NCBI GenBank assembly: GCA_963678465.1
Contig: OY782858.1
Span: 2,046,001-2,110,000, forward strand
Source: Paludibacter sp963678465
GTDB lineage: Bacteria > Bacteroidota > Bacteroidia > Bacteroidales > Paludibacteraceae
Reading direction: 5' to 3'
Length of the DNA stretch: 64,000 nucleotides
Shown here in pieces: positions 54,954-63,304 of this stretch. A program made the translations under genes and the position numbers. Position 1 is the first letter of the stretch; each line of letters opens with the position of its first letter. Below the pieces are notes generated by a model. The model did no database searches. It was not told the origin of the DNA and saw nothing but the letters and a program-made list of their open reading frames with translations.

Positions 54954-55091
54954 ATCTTTTTTTCATGAAAACAACATTGAAAGTTGTATTTTTATTTAAC
55001 TTTGCCCTATGAATTTGTAATTTTGGCTGTAAAGTTACAATTTTAGACACATTAAATATAGAAAAAATAGACTAAATTTCAATAAAGTACC

Positions 55092-55670
55092 ATGATTTAT
55101 TCAGAACAAAACCATCCGATTCAACAAAAACGTGGAAGCATAGAAGTGATTTGTGGCTCCATGTTTTCAGGCAAAACCGAAGAACTCATCCGCAGACTGA
55201 AGCGTGCCAAATTTGCAAAACAAAGGGTGGAGATATTTAAACCAAAAATTGACACCCGTTATTCCGAAGATGAAGTGGTGTCGCACGACCGCACTTCTAT
55301 TCGTTCCACACCTGTTGAGTCATCGGGCAGTATTTTGTTGATGTCGGGAGATGTGGATGTGATCGGGATAGACGAGGCTCAGTTTTTCGACGAAGGTTTG
55401 GTGGATGTTTGCAGCCAGTTGGCCAATCAGGGCATAAGAATTATCGTAGCCGGACTCGATATGGATTTCCGAGGAGTTCCTTTCGGTCCAATGCCGGCAT
55501 TGTGTGCCGTGGCCGAGGATGTGTATAAAGTGCATGCCATTTGCGTGCGTTGTGGTGCGTTGGCTTATGTTTCGCATCGCCTCGTGGAAAGTGACAAAAG
55601 GGTTTTGCTGGGCGAAATGACAGAATATGAACCTATTTGCCGCGACTGCTATAATAAAACGAAAGGCTAA
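55092..55670 (+). CDS. tdk: Thymidine kinase
   Basis: A 192-residue type II thymidine kinase that salvages thymidine to dTMP. The P-loop is GSMFSGKTEELIRR near residues 22-35, IGIDEAQFF carries the Walker B/lid Asp-Glu, and the zinc site is made by CVRCGA and CRDCYN. It opens a plus-strand pair with an AI-2E-family transporter 111 bp downstream. TAACTTTG at 54997-55004 may be its -7 box. Confidence 0.95.
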   Translation: MIYSEQNHPIQQKRGSIEVICGSMFSGKTEELIRRLKRAKFAKQRVEIFKPKIDTRYSEDEVVSHDRTSIRSTPVESSGSILLMSGDVDVIGIDEAQFFDEGLVDVCSQLANQGIRIIVAGLDMDFRGVPFGPMPALCAVAEDVYKVHAICVRCGALAYVSHRLVESDKRVLLGEMTEYEPICRDCYNKTKG

Positions 55671-55781
55671 ATAAAGCGAAATTCTATATTTGATGATTTG
55701 AAAGATTCGATGAAAAGAAATTCGTTTATTACAGGATAAAGAGCCCATAAGAATTCAAAATCTCAAACAAAAAATATATTT

Positions 55782-56924
55782 ATGGAAACAACAAGACCTT
55801 ATACTTTCGATCGGGTAGTGCGTATCCTCATCGGCTCGGCTGTACTGATCATCCTCTTTTTGTTGGTAAAAAGATTAAGCAGCGTTTTGCTTCCATTTTT
55901 TATAGCGTGGCTGATGGCTTATTTGCTACATCCTTTTGTTCGGTTTTTCCAATATAAACTGAAACTTAAAAACAGAATTCTATCCATTGTTTGTACACTG
56001 GTATTGTTTCTGAGTGTCATTACAGGCATTCTTATGGTTTTAGTTCCAATGATAAGCAACGAAGTACAAAAGCTTATCGACATCATTGGTTTATATACTC
56101 AGGGAATCACTGTGGATACAATTATTCCGATCGCATGGCAAAACGAAATTCGTGTGTATCTATCGCAGCTCGACCTGCAATCGGTTTTGAAGGACGAAAA
56201 CCTAATGGCTGTCATTAAAAAAGTGGCTCCTCAGCTATGGAATATATTAAACGGCTCTATCAGTGTAATCATTGGCACAATGGCCATGGTAATTGTTTTT
56301 CTGTATCTAATTTTTATACTGATTGATTACGAAAAGGTAACAAAAGGAATGTTTGATATAATTCCCGGAAAATACCGTGACCTCATTACTGAAATCATTC
56401 AGGACATGGAGCAAGGAATGAATCGTTACTTCCGCGGACAGGCACTAGTAGCCATCATAGTTTCTGTCCTGTTTTGTATCGGTTTCAGCATTGTGGGTTT
56501 GCCACTTGCCATAGTAATGGGACTTTTTCTTGGGGTTCTGAACCTGGTACCTTACCTAAAAACAATAGCCATTATTCCGGGTACTTTTCTGGCCTTTCTA
56601 CAATCAGTTGAAACCGGACAAAGCTTTCTCTCTGTTATGTTTTGGCTTGTGGCCATATTTCTGCTTATTCAAGTGATCGAAGATATGTTCTTGGTACCAA
56701 AAATTATGGGCAAAGTAACCGGACTCAATCCAGCTGTAATTCTGCTTTCCCTATCCGTTTGGGGTTCGTTGATGGGCATGATCGGACTGATCATAGCGCT
56801 ACCTTTGACCACACTGATTATATCGTATTACAAACGGTTTGTGCTGAACGAGAAGAAGGCAGAGGGTGAGGAGTTGATTGAGAATAACAATGCGGAACCC
56901 GACAACATTCATTTACAAGAATAA
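55782..56924 (+). CDS. AI-2E family transporter
   Basis: A 380-residue membrane protein of the TqsA/YdiK family. Two N-terminal hydrophobic segments (VLIILFLLVKRL, LLPFFIAWLMAYLLHPFVRFF) are followed by a periplasmic middle (about residues 95-150) and at least five further membrane helices, including GLFLGVLNLVPYLKTIA and the family signature GLNPAVILLSLSVWGSLMGMIGLIIALP. Some members export autoinducer-2, others Na+/H+ or unknown substrates, so the name does not prove quorum-sensing use. It is followed by a strong terminator. Confidence 0.92.
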   Translation: METTRPYTFDRVVRILIGSAVLIILFLLVKRLSSVLLPFFIAWLMAYLLHPFVRFFQYKLKLKNRILSIVCTLVLFLSVITGILMVLVPMISNEVQKLIDIIGLYTQGITVDTIIPIAWQNEIRVYLSQLDLQSVLKDENLMAVIKKVAPQLWNILNGSISVIIGTMAMVIVFLYLIFILIDYEKVTKGMFDIIPGKYRDLITEIIQDMEQGMNRYFRGQALVAIIVSVLFCIGFSIVGLPLAIVMGLFLGVLNLVPYLKTIAIIPGTFLAFLQSVETGQSFLSVMFWLVAIFLLIQVIEDMFLVPKIMGKVTGLNPAVILLSLSVWGSLMGMIGLIIALPLTTLIISYYKRFVLNEKKAEGEELIENNNAEPDNIHLQE

Positions 56925-56969
56925 AAAACAAAAGTCCCGAATTCAGTTTGAATTCGGGACTTTTGTTTT
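56925..56969. terminator. Bidirectional terminator hairpin
   Basis: A perfect 20-bp stem (56925-56944 with 56950-56969) with a 5-base loop, A-rich on one side and T-rich on the other. It sits exactly between the AI-2E-family gene and the convergent rlmN stop at 56970. Confidence 0.92.
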
Positions 56970-58004
56970 TTATTCCACTTTACTTTTTTGCTTTTCCATT
57001 GTCGACAACATGCCACAGGCGGCAAAAATATCTTCGCCGCGCGATTTGCGTATGGTAGTGGTGATACCGTTGTTGGTAAGGTAGTCGCGGAAGAAAATCA
57101 TTTTTTCTTCGTTCGAAGTCTTGAGGTCCGCGCCGGGGATGGCATGGAAGCGGATCAGGTTCACCCGACAGTCAATACCTTTCAGTATGCGCACCATTTC
57201 CACTGCATGTCGTAAGCTATCGTTCAAGCCATCGAACATTATGTACTCAAACGAAACTCTACGCTGATGACTGAAATCATGTTTGCGCAGTTCTTTCAGT
57301 ATTTCTTCGGCCGGATAAGCTTTCTGAATCGGCATTAGTTTCAGCCTTTCTTCGGCAAACGGAGAGTGCAGGCTTACCGCCAAATGACAATTGGTGGTTT
57401 CGAGGAAAATTTTCATTTTCGGAATCACGCCAATAGTAGATACTGTGATACGACGCGGACTCCAGCCATAACCGTAGTCTGCCGTTAGTATTTCGAGCGC
57501 ACGGAGCAGGTTGGGCAAATTGTCCAACGGCTCGCCCATGCCCATAAATACGAGGTTGGTCAACTTTTCAGCTTCGGGAATGGAGAGTATCTGGTTGAGT
57601 ATTTCGGCAGCGGTGAGATGCGCTCCAAATCCTTGTTTCCCTGTCATGCAAAACAGACAATTCATTTTGCAACCCACCTGTGACGAAACGCATAGAGTAT
57701 TTCTGTCGTCTTCGGGAATGTAAACGCTTTCGATAAAATTGTTGTCGACTGTTTTGAAAAGGTATTTCTTGGTACCATCCACCGATTCGGCAGTGTGCGA
57801 AGGCAACGCTCGTCCTACCTCGTACAATTCATTCAGTTTTTGGCGATTGCCTGCAGAGATATTGCTCATCTCGTCGATGCTGAATATACGTTTTTTGTAA
57901 AGCCAGTCGGCAATTTGCTTACCAGTGAACGATGGCATGTTCAGTTCAGTTGCCACTGCTTTTAATTCATCGACAGTTTTGCCGATTAATGCTATTTTTG
58001 TCAT
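56970..58004 (-). CDS. rlmN: RlmN, 23S rRNA (adenine2503-C2)/tRNA methyltransferase
   Basis: A radical-SAM methyltransferase of 344 residues. The [4Fe-4S] cysteines are 112, 116 and 119 (CKMNCLFC), and Cys330 in the C-terminal AACGML forms the catalytic pair with an internal cysteine. MGMGEPLDN and VSTIGVIPKM are the other conserved parts. It modifies A2503 of 23S rRNA and A37 of some tRNAs. It is single in context, between two strong hairpins. Confidence 0.96.
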   Translation of the reverse strand: MTKIALIGKTVDELKAVATELNMPSFTGKQIADWLYKKRIFSIDEMSNISAGNRQKLNELYEVGRALPSHTAESVDGTKKYLFKTVDNNFIESVYIPEDDRNTLCVSSQVGCKMNCLFCMTGKQGFGAHLTAAEILNQILSIPEAEKLTNLVFMGMGEPLDNLPNLLRALEILTADYGYGWSPRRITVSTIGVIPKMKIFLETTNCHLAVSLHSPFAEERLKLMPIQKAYPAEEILKELRKHDFSHQRRVSFEYIMFDGLNDSLRHAVEMVRILKGIDCRVNLIRFHAIPGADLKTSNEEKMIFFRDYLTNNGITTTIRKSRGEDIFAACGMLSTMEKQKSKVE

Positions 58005-58111
58005 TTTTACTTTGTCTGTTCTTTTTATCGATGCTGATTTTTTTCTACGCTCCTACTCATTTTCTTTTTTAACAAGTAAATTATTCAGCAAAGATGTATT
58101 CTCTATCTATA

Positions 58112-58151
58112 AAAAGAAAACGGAATGAAAATGTTCATTCCGTTTTCTTTT
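58112..58151. terminator. Terminator after ppiD
   Basis: A perfect 18-bp stem (58112-58129 with 58134-58151) with an AATG loop, 18 bp past the minus-strand ppiD stop. The A-rich left arm gives a T-run on the minus strand. Confidence 0.9.
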
Positions 58152-58169
58152 AATAGAAGAATTTAATTT

Positions 58170-60284
58170 TTAATAGAAATTCAAACGATTGTCAACCATG
58201 TTTGATTTTTCGCGCAAGTTCTGTGCAACCATATAAGGCAACGAATAACTTGAACGTGCATTGAGCTGCATAATTTGCATTTTAACATCGAAAGGAGCCG
58301 GATTTACCTGAGCATTGGTAGGCAATACTACGTAAACACCTGCATTTCCTTTGATAGGCGCCGAAATTTTATTTACAGGCAATACCGATACTTTTCCAAC
58401 TACAGCAGGTTCGTTGCCGGCTACTCCAAACTGATAAGCATCGAAGTTGACAGCAGGAGCCGATTTAACATCGGAACCAATGGCAGCAGCAAGACTTTCG
58501 ATCGTTGGGTATTTGGCTGCCTGAGCAGTAAGATTTTTAATCATTAGCTCAGCTTTTTTGTCGCGCAAAAGTTCGAATTTGATTTGCTCCGACACTTTAG
58601 CCAACGGACGATAGCCTTTTTCATTGTTTTCAATAACAGTTGCTACCACAAACTGATTGCCGCAATCGTAAACATCCGAAACATCGCCTTTTTCATTTTC
58701 GAAAGCCCATCGAACAATTTGACGGGAGTTTGAAATATCCGCAATCTTTTCGGTTGTTTTAAGTACATCGGCAGCGGTACGCACTTCGTATTTTTTATCC
58801 TTGGCTCTTTTGTTGAATTCTTTAGCGCTTAGTTCGGCTGCAAACTGTTTGGCTTCATTGTAGATTTTACTTACCGATTCGTTGCTTGTCGATACTTTGA
58901 TTTCGAGAATAGCCAATTTCACTTTCCGGCGGGCTGGTGTTTTTTCCATTACCTGCATAATTTGAGTACCCTGAGCATCTTTCAAAGTGAAAACTTCGTT
59001 GGTACTACTTCCAAAAGCTTTTGAAATCATTTCTTTATCCAATCCCTGCATGCCGTCTACAATCCAACCTATTTCGCCGCCATTGGCTGCTGTTTGTTGT
59101 ACGGCTGAGTATTTTTGTGCTAATGCAGCAAAGTTAGCTCCACTTTTAATTGCGCCAATAATACTGTCGGCTTTTGTTTCGTCTTTTGTTGTAAGGTAAA
59201 TATGACGCAGACGTACCGAGTCGGAAGCCATAATGCCTGATTCAACAACTTTGGCCATTGTGTAGGCATCGTTCTCGAACACCGGGCCAGTAATAGCTCC
59301 GGCAGCATTTCCAAACGCAAAATCTTTCAGATTGGCAGGAACGCTTCTTTCAGAATAAGGCATTCCATCGTAACGAACTTCTGAATTTTGATTGATAAAG
59401 CCTGCAATATCTGTAGTTGTTTTGAATTCTTCGCTCAGTTTATTCATTGTAACTTCAGCCTTCTTGAAATCTTCTGCCGAAGGTTTAACGTTGAACACTA
59501 CATAATCCAATGTACAGTTCGCTTCTTGTTTATATAGTTCTTTTTGTTTGTTGTAACGTTCTTTTATTTCGCTGTCCGATACTTTCACGGCCGAATCAGG
59601 AATAAGGAAATAGGGTTGAACTACGTAGTTCACGTCAACACTTGTTTTAGCTGCTTCGTACAGAGTTTTAGCATCAAGTTTGTTGGCGGTAACGGCTTTC
59701 GAAAGTAAAGCGTTATATTTTTCCTGAAGAATAGCGTTTTTGACAGTTTTTTCCCAAAACAACCAATATGATTTGGCTTTGTCAAGCTGTTGTTTCATTT
59801 CTTCATTTTCGGGAGTTTGCTCCAGACTATTAAGAAACTGCACTAACATTGGACGGCTGAATTGACCATTTTCACCTGCAAAGGCACGACGTTGAGCTAT
59901 TAAAGGGTGAACATTTTTACCGATCAGGCGATCAGAAAGTTCTTCGGCGCTTACGGCCAACCCCATTTTTTCGGCTTCTTCGCTGAGTAATTTCTCATTC
60001 ACAAGGTTTTCCCACACCGAAGCGCGAAGTTGGCTGGTGATTTCCTCGCTCAGATCAGTCTGCCCTGTTTCTATTTTGTAAACTTCAACCATTTGGTCGA
60101 TCATTGCAGCATAGTCGTTGATGTTGATTTTTTCACCTGCAATTTCTGCAACTGTTTCTTTAGATTTGTTGAAAAAGGTTGAACCCTGAGTAAGCGCATC
60201 GCCAATGATAAAGGCAAATAATGCAAATCCCACTACGAGCATTAAAAAAACCCCCTTGCTTCTGATTTTTCCTAAAATAGCCAT
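58170..60284 (-). CDS. ppiD: PpiD-like periplasmic peptidyl-prolyl isomerase
   Basis: A 704-residue membrane-anchored chaperone. A short N-terminus is followed by one membrane helix (GVFLMLVVGFALFAFIIGDAL), a SurA-N-like helical domain to about residue 250, and a parvulin-type domain at about residues 335-430 (VRLRHIYLTTKDETKAD, FAALAQKYSAVQQ, NGGEIGWI). The C-terminal part is helix/beta mixed. It assists folding of outer-membrane proteins. It is the main periplasmic chaperone visible in this window and may act on the barrels found nearby. Confidence 0.92.
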   Translation of the reverse strand: MAILGKIRSKGVFLMLVVGFALFAFIIGDALTQGSTFFNKSKETVAEIAGEKININDYAAMIDQMVEVYKIETGQTDLSEEITSQLRASVWENLVNEKLLSEEAEKMGLAVSAEELSDRLIGKNVHPLIAQRRAFAGENGQFSRPMLVQFLNSLEQTPENEEMKQQLDKAKSYWLFWEKTVKNAILQEKYNALLSKAVTANKLDAKTLYEAAKTSVDVNYVVQPYFLIPDSAVKVSDSEIKERYNKQKELYKQEANCTLDYVVFNVKPSAEDFKKAEVTMNKLSEEFKTTTDIAGFINQNSEVRYDGMPYSERSVPANLKDFAFGNAAGAITGPVFENDAYTMAKVVESGIMASDSVRLRHIYLTTKDETKADSIIGAIKSGANFAALAQKYSAVQQTAANGGEIGWIVDGMQGLDKEMISKAFGSSTNEVFTLKDAQGTQIMQVMEKTPARRKVKLAILEIKVSTSNESVSKIYNEAKQFAAELSAKEFNKRAKDKKYEVRTAADVLKTTEKIADISNSRQIVRWAFENEKGDVSDVYDCGNQFVVATVIENNEKGYRPLAKVSEQIKFELLRDKKAELMIKNLTAQAAKYPTIESLAAAIGSDVKSAPAVNFDAYQFGVAGNEPAVVGKVSVLPVNKISAPIKGNAGVYVVLPTNAQVNPAPFDVKMQIMQLNARSSYSLPYMVAQNLREKSNMVDNRLNFY

Positions 60285-60457
60285 GTCTTTAAATTAAGAT
60301 GTATTTTTTTGTTGTTTATTACTAATTGGATTAGAGGGCGCGAATATACAAAAAAAACCTGTTAGTTTTGCATATTTTTCGTTATTTATAAACTCAAATT
60401 ATCGTTCTCCCTGAAATTCAACATTTTGCAATTATGATTTAATTTAACTGTTTTTTA

Positions 60458-61717
60458 TTAATTTCCTACCGTCAGTTTCACCTGTTCTATTCGGTTATTG
60501 GTTACTTTTACACATTTACAGGTAAATCCTTCTATTCTTACAAGCTCATTCAGCTTCGGGAAATGTTGGTGATGATACAGGATAAACCCGGCAATTGTCT
60601 CATATTCTTCCGATTCCGGAATATTTAAATCTAATTTCAAATTTGCATTTTTCACCTCGAGTCTGCCACTAAGCAGATATTCGTTTTCTCCTGTTTTTTC
60701 GGCAATGTAATCACGGTTATCGTGCTCATCTTCTATTTCTCCAAAAATTTCCTCAATAATGTCTTCGAGCGTAACAATACCCGCTGTTCCTCCAAATTCA
60801 TCCACTACCACAGCAATACTTTTCTTTTGCTGCATAAAAAGCTTCATCAGTTTCTGAGCAGCCATATTTTCGGGCACAATAGGAATTGGATTGATGTGTT
60901 TTTTCCACTCTTTCTGATGTTCGAACATTTCGGAGGAATGAATGTAACCAATAATATTGTCGATATCGGTTTTATAGATTGGAATCTTCGACAGACCTGT
61001 TTCGATAAACGTTTGTTTCAACGCCTCGAGCGTGCTGTTGTACTCAAGTGCAATAATTTCCGTTCTCGGCACCGAACAATCGCGCAGTCGAACTTTCGAA
61101 AAATCAAGTGCATTCTGAAATATCTTCACTTCGTTTTCAAATTCTTTCTCGGTTTTATCGTTATCAAAGCTTTCCTGTATCAGGTAATTGAGGTCGATAC
61201 GAGAAAAAAGACTCTCCTGTACGCCTGAGTTAATGCCAACGCCAAACAGTTTCAAAACACGTATGGAGAACCATGAACTAAATGTAGAAACAGGATATAG
61301 CAATACGTAAAAAGCAAGCAGCAGCCATGAAAAAATACGCAACCAAAGGTTTGGATTTATTCTAAAAATCGTTTTTGGCAAAAATTCGCCGGTAAAAAGA
61401 ACAATTACTGTGGCTATTATTGCTTGGGAAATTATCATCAGGAAATCATTTCCCAACACAGACAGAGCCGGCTCGAGCATTTTTGCCATTAAAATACCGT
61501 AGATAACCAAACAGATGTTATTGCCTACCAGCATTGTAGAAATATATCGCTGCGGGTTTCGATAAAAAATGGATAGAATCCCAGAGGCCAGATTCTTTTG
61601 CTTCTTGTCCAATGCGAACCTTAATTTGTTCGACGACACGAAGGCAACCTCCATCCCCGAAAAGAATGCAGAAAAAACCAGCGCCCAAATGATATAAATT
61701 GTATTTTCCAATTTCAA
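60458..61717 (-). CDS. CNNM/CorC-type membrane protein (hemolysin family)
   Basis: A 419-residue protein: a DUF21/CNNM transmembrane domain of three to four helices (residues about 1-160), two CBS domains at about 200-330 (SVPRTEIIALEYNSTLEAL, VVVDEFGGTAGIVTLEDIIEEIFGEI) and a C-terminal CorC/HlyC domain (LSGRLEVKNANLKLDL). Members move or sense Mg2+ and Co2+. Some Bacteroidota homologues are called GldE in gliding; no gliding gene lies nearby, so I keep the general name. A TATATTTG -7-like box lies at 61744-61751 (minus strand). The 395 bp upstream hold otherwise only the tRNA promoter. Confidence 0.88.
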   Translation of the reverse strand: MKLENTIYIIWALVFSAFFSGMEVAFVSSNKLRFALDKKQKNLASGILSIFYRNPQRYISTMLVGNNICLVIYGILMAKMLEPALSVLGNDFLMIISQAIIATVIVLFTGEFLPKTIFRINPNLWLRIFSWLLLAFYVLLYPVSTFSSWFSIRVLKLFGVGINSGVQESLFSRIDLNYLIQESFDNDKTEKEFENEVKIFQNALDFSKVRLRDCSVPRTEIIALEYNSTLEALKQTFIETGLSKIPIYKTDIDNIIGYIHSSEMFEHQKEWKKHINPIPIVPENMAAQKLMKLFMQQKKSIAVVVDEFGGTAGIVTLEDIIEEIFGEIEDEHDNRDYIAEKTGENEYLLSGRLEVKNANLKLDLNIPESEEYETIAGFILYHHQHFPKLNELVRIEGFTCKCVKVTNNRIEQVKLTVGN

Positions 61718-62061
61718 CTGAAGGATTTAGAATTTATTGACTGCAAATATACAATAACAAATTGATAATTTTAATTTTCTTCATTTCCAATATTTAGTCA
61801 TTCTACAACATTTACACATCAACGCATCGTCGTACAGCGGCAAAATTGTACATTTAGTGATTCCATCAAGCTCTTTTGCTTGTGTCTTATCTGATTTTTA
61901 TATGTAAAAAAGGCACATAGTGCTTATTTTGTTCAATAATTCAAACACTTTTTAGCCCCCGGAGTAACATAAATTCAAAAGTTATTTTAAGAACAATATA
62001 CACATAATCAAACAGATAACAAAACAAAAAACAAATAAAACAATAATAATGGGCGCATTGA

Positions 62062-62092
62062 TTTGTAGTTTTAAAAAAAAGCCCTATCTTTG
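62062..62092 (+). promoter_or_regulatory. Bacteroidota-type promoter for the tRNA-Lys pair
   Basis: TTTG at 62062-62065, exactly 19 bases, then TATCTTTG at 62085-62092: a full match to the TTTG-N19-TAnnTTTG consensus, 20 bp ahead of the first tRNA. Confidence 0.85.
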
Positions 62093-62112
62093 CAACCGCT
62101 TTTAAAAAATCA

Positions 62113-62185
62113 GATCTAGTAGCTCAGCAGGTAGAGCACATCCCTTTTAAGGATGGGGTCCTGGGTTCGAGCCCCAGCTGGATCA
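62113..62185 (+). tRNA. tRNA-Lys(TTT), copy 1
   Basis: A 73-base cloverleaf: acceptor stem GATCTAG/CTGGATC with one T-G pair, D stem GCTC/GAGC, anticodon stem CATCC/GGATG with loop CTTTTAA (anticodon TTT), T stem CTGGG/CCCAG with loop TTCGAGC, discriminator A. CCA is not encoded. Confidence 0.96.
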
Positions 62186-62216
62186 CTACATTTTAAAAGC
62201 AGCTAACAAAGTTGAT

Positions 62217-62289
62217 GATCTAGTAGCTCAGCAGGTAGAGCACATCCCTTTTAAGGATGGGGTCCTGGGTTCGAGCCCCAGCTGGATCA
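62217..62289 (+). tRNA. tRNA-Lys(TTT), copy 2
   Basis: Identical in sequence to the copy at 62113-62185, 31 bases downstream, with the same anticodon TTT and no encoded CCA. The two share one promoter and one terminator. Confidence 0.96.
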
Positions 62290-62292
62290 CTT

Positions 62293-62333
62293 AAAAACCT
62301 CTTTAATCGAATTAGATTGAAGAGGTTTTTTTA
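62293..62333 (+). terminator. Terminator of the tRNA-Lys operon
   Basis: An 11-bp stem AAAAACCTCTT/AAGAGGTTTTT (62293-62303 with 62320-62330), with further pairing inside the loop, then T-rich sequence right after the second tRNA. Confidence 0.88.
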
Positions 62334-62478
62334 TTTTACTTTATTCCCGAACAGCAACTATAATTTTTACAACGCAAAAAAACTCTAAACACTCAACACA
62401 AATTACATTATGCTAAATGTTTAAAGTTTTCCTTATAACACGACTATTAAAGTCTTCTCTGTACGACTCTACCGCCTA

Positions 62479-62844
62479 TTAACTAATAATCATCTTGTGT
62501 CCCTTGCCATGAAGGTTGACGATGTTTATTTTTTCGTCTTTGCTCAACAACTTGCGTAATTTACAGATATAGACATCCATACTTCTTGAAGTACGGAAAT
62601 TGTCTTCTCTCCAAATAGTAGTTAAAATGTATTTGCGTTCCAAAAATGTATTGGCATTAGCTGCAAGCAATACAAGCAAATAAGATTCCTTTCCGGTAAG
62701 CTTTACCGATTCATTTTTTGAAATTAGTAATCGTTTTTCAACATCGAATGTAAATGATCCGATTTTGTAGGATGGAACACTCATTAGAGCTTTCAATGTT
62801 TCATCCAATCCAAGAAGAACGAGTTTTTCAGTTTCGATTTTCAT
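62479..62844 (-). CDS. Stand-alone winged-helix regulator, RprY-like C-terminal domain
   Basis: A 121-residue protein. Residues about 26-121 form an OmpR/PhoB-type winged helix: KIGSFTFDVEKRLLI, LTGKESYLLVLLAANAN, RSMDVYICKLRKLLSKDEKI and INIVNLHGKGHKMI. This resembles the C-terminal half of the Bacteroidota response regulator RprY, but there is no receiver domain in front, only about 25 residues, and no receiver remnant was seen upstream. It could be a true single-domain regulator or a shortened paralogue. The 460-bp AT-rich gap upstream shows only a TATATTTG box (minus strand, 63071-63078). Confidence 0.85.
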   Translation of the reverse strand: MKIETEKLVLLGLDETLKALMSVPSYKIGSFTFDVEKRLLISKNESVKLTGKESYLLVLLAANANTFLERKYILTTIWREDNFRTSRSMDVYICKLRKLLSKDEKINIVNLHGKGHKMIIS

Positions 62845-63304
62845 ATTCCTGTTTGTTTTTAGTGAGTTGTGATAGATAGTTTATTATTGCTTTTTATTTT
62901 TTCTCTTGCTATAAAAAAAAAGATACGATACATTGTCAACAAAAGCTACGCGATTTACGCATCGAAACATTTGATGCTTAATGAACTGTATAACATAAAA
63001 CAGTTTGTTAAAAAGAAAGTTCAGATAAACTTTGACATTTTGTTCTTTTTTTTTAAAATTTAGTGTAAAACAAATATAAACTTTTCAATAATTAAGTTGT
63101 AACATCAGAAATCCATTAAAAATCAGCACTTCATATTATATTAACTTTTTTCTTATAACAATACAAATGACCATTTTGTTTTTTTTGCTAATAAAAAACA
63201 AAAAATTATAAATTAATCGTGCGCAGAAACTGTACTACTACAGAATTACACGAAACAAAAATCTCATAACTAGCTGATTATATTAAACGCAAACAAATTT
63301 ATTT

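Noticed and set aside
55782..56924. Quorum-sensing exporter as a firm function
   Set aside because: The family name AI-2E covers members with other substrates and no luxS gene is visible.
61718..62112. Small RNA or riboswitch in the gap before the tRNA pair
   Set aside because: No stable long hairpin or known aptamer pattern was seen apart from the tRNA promoter.
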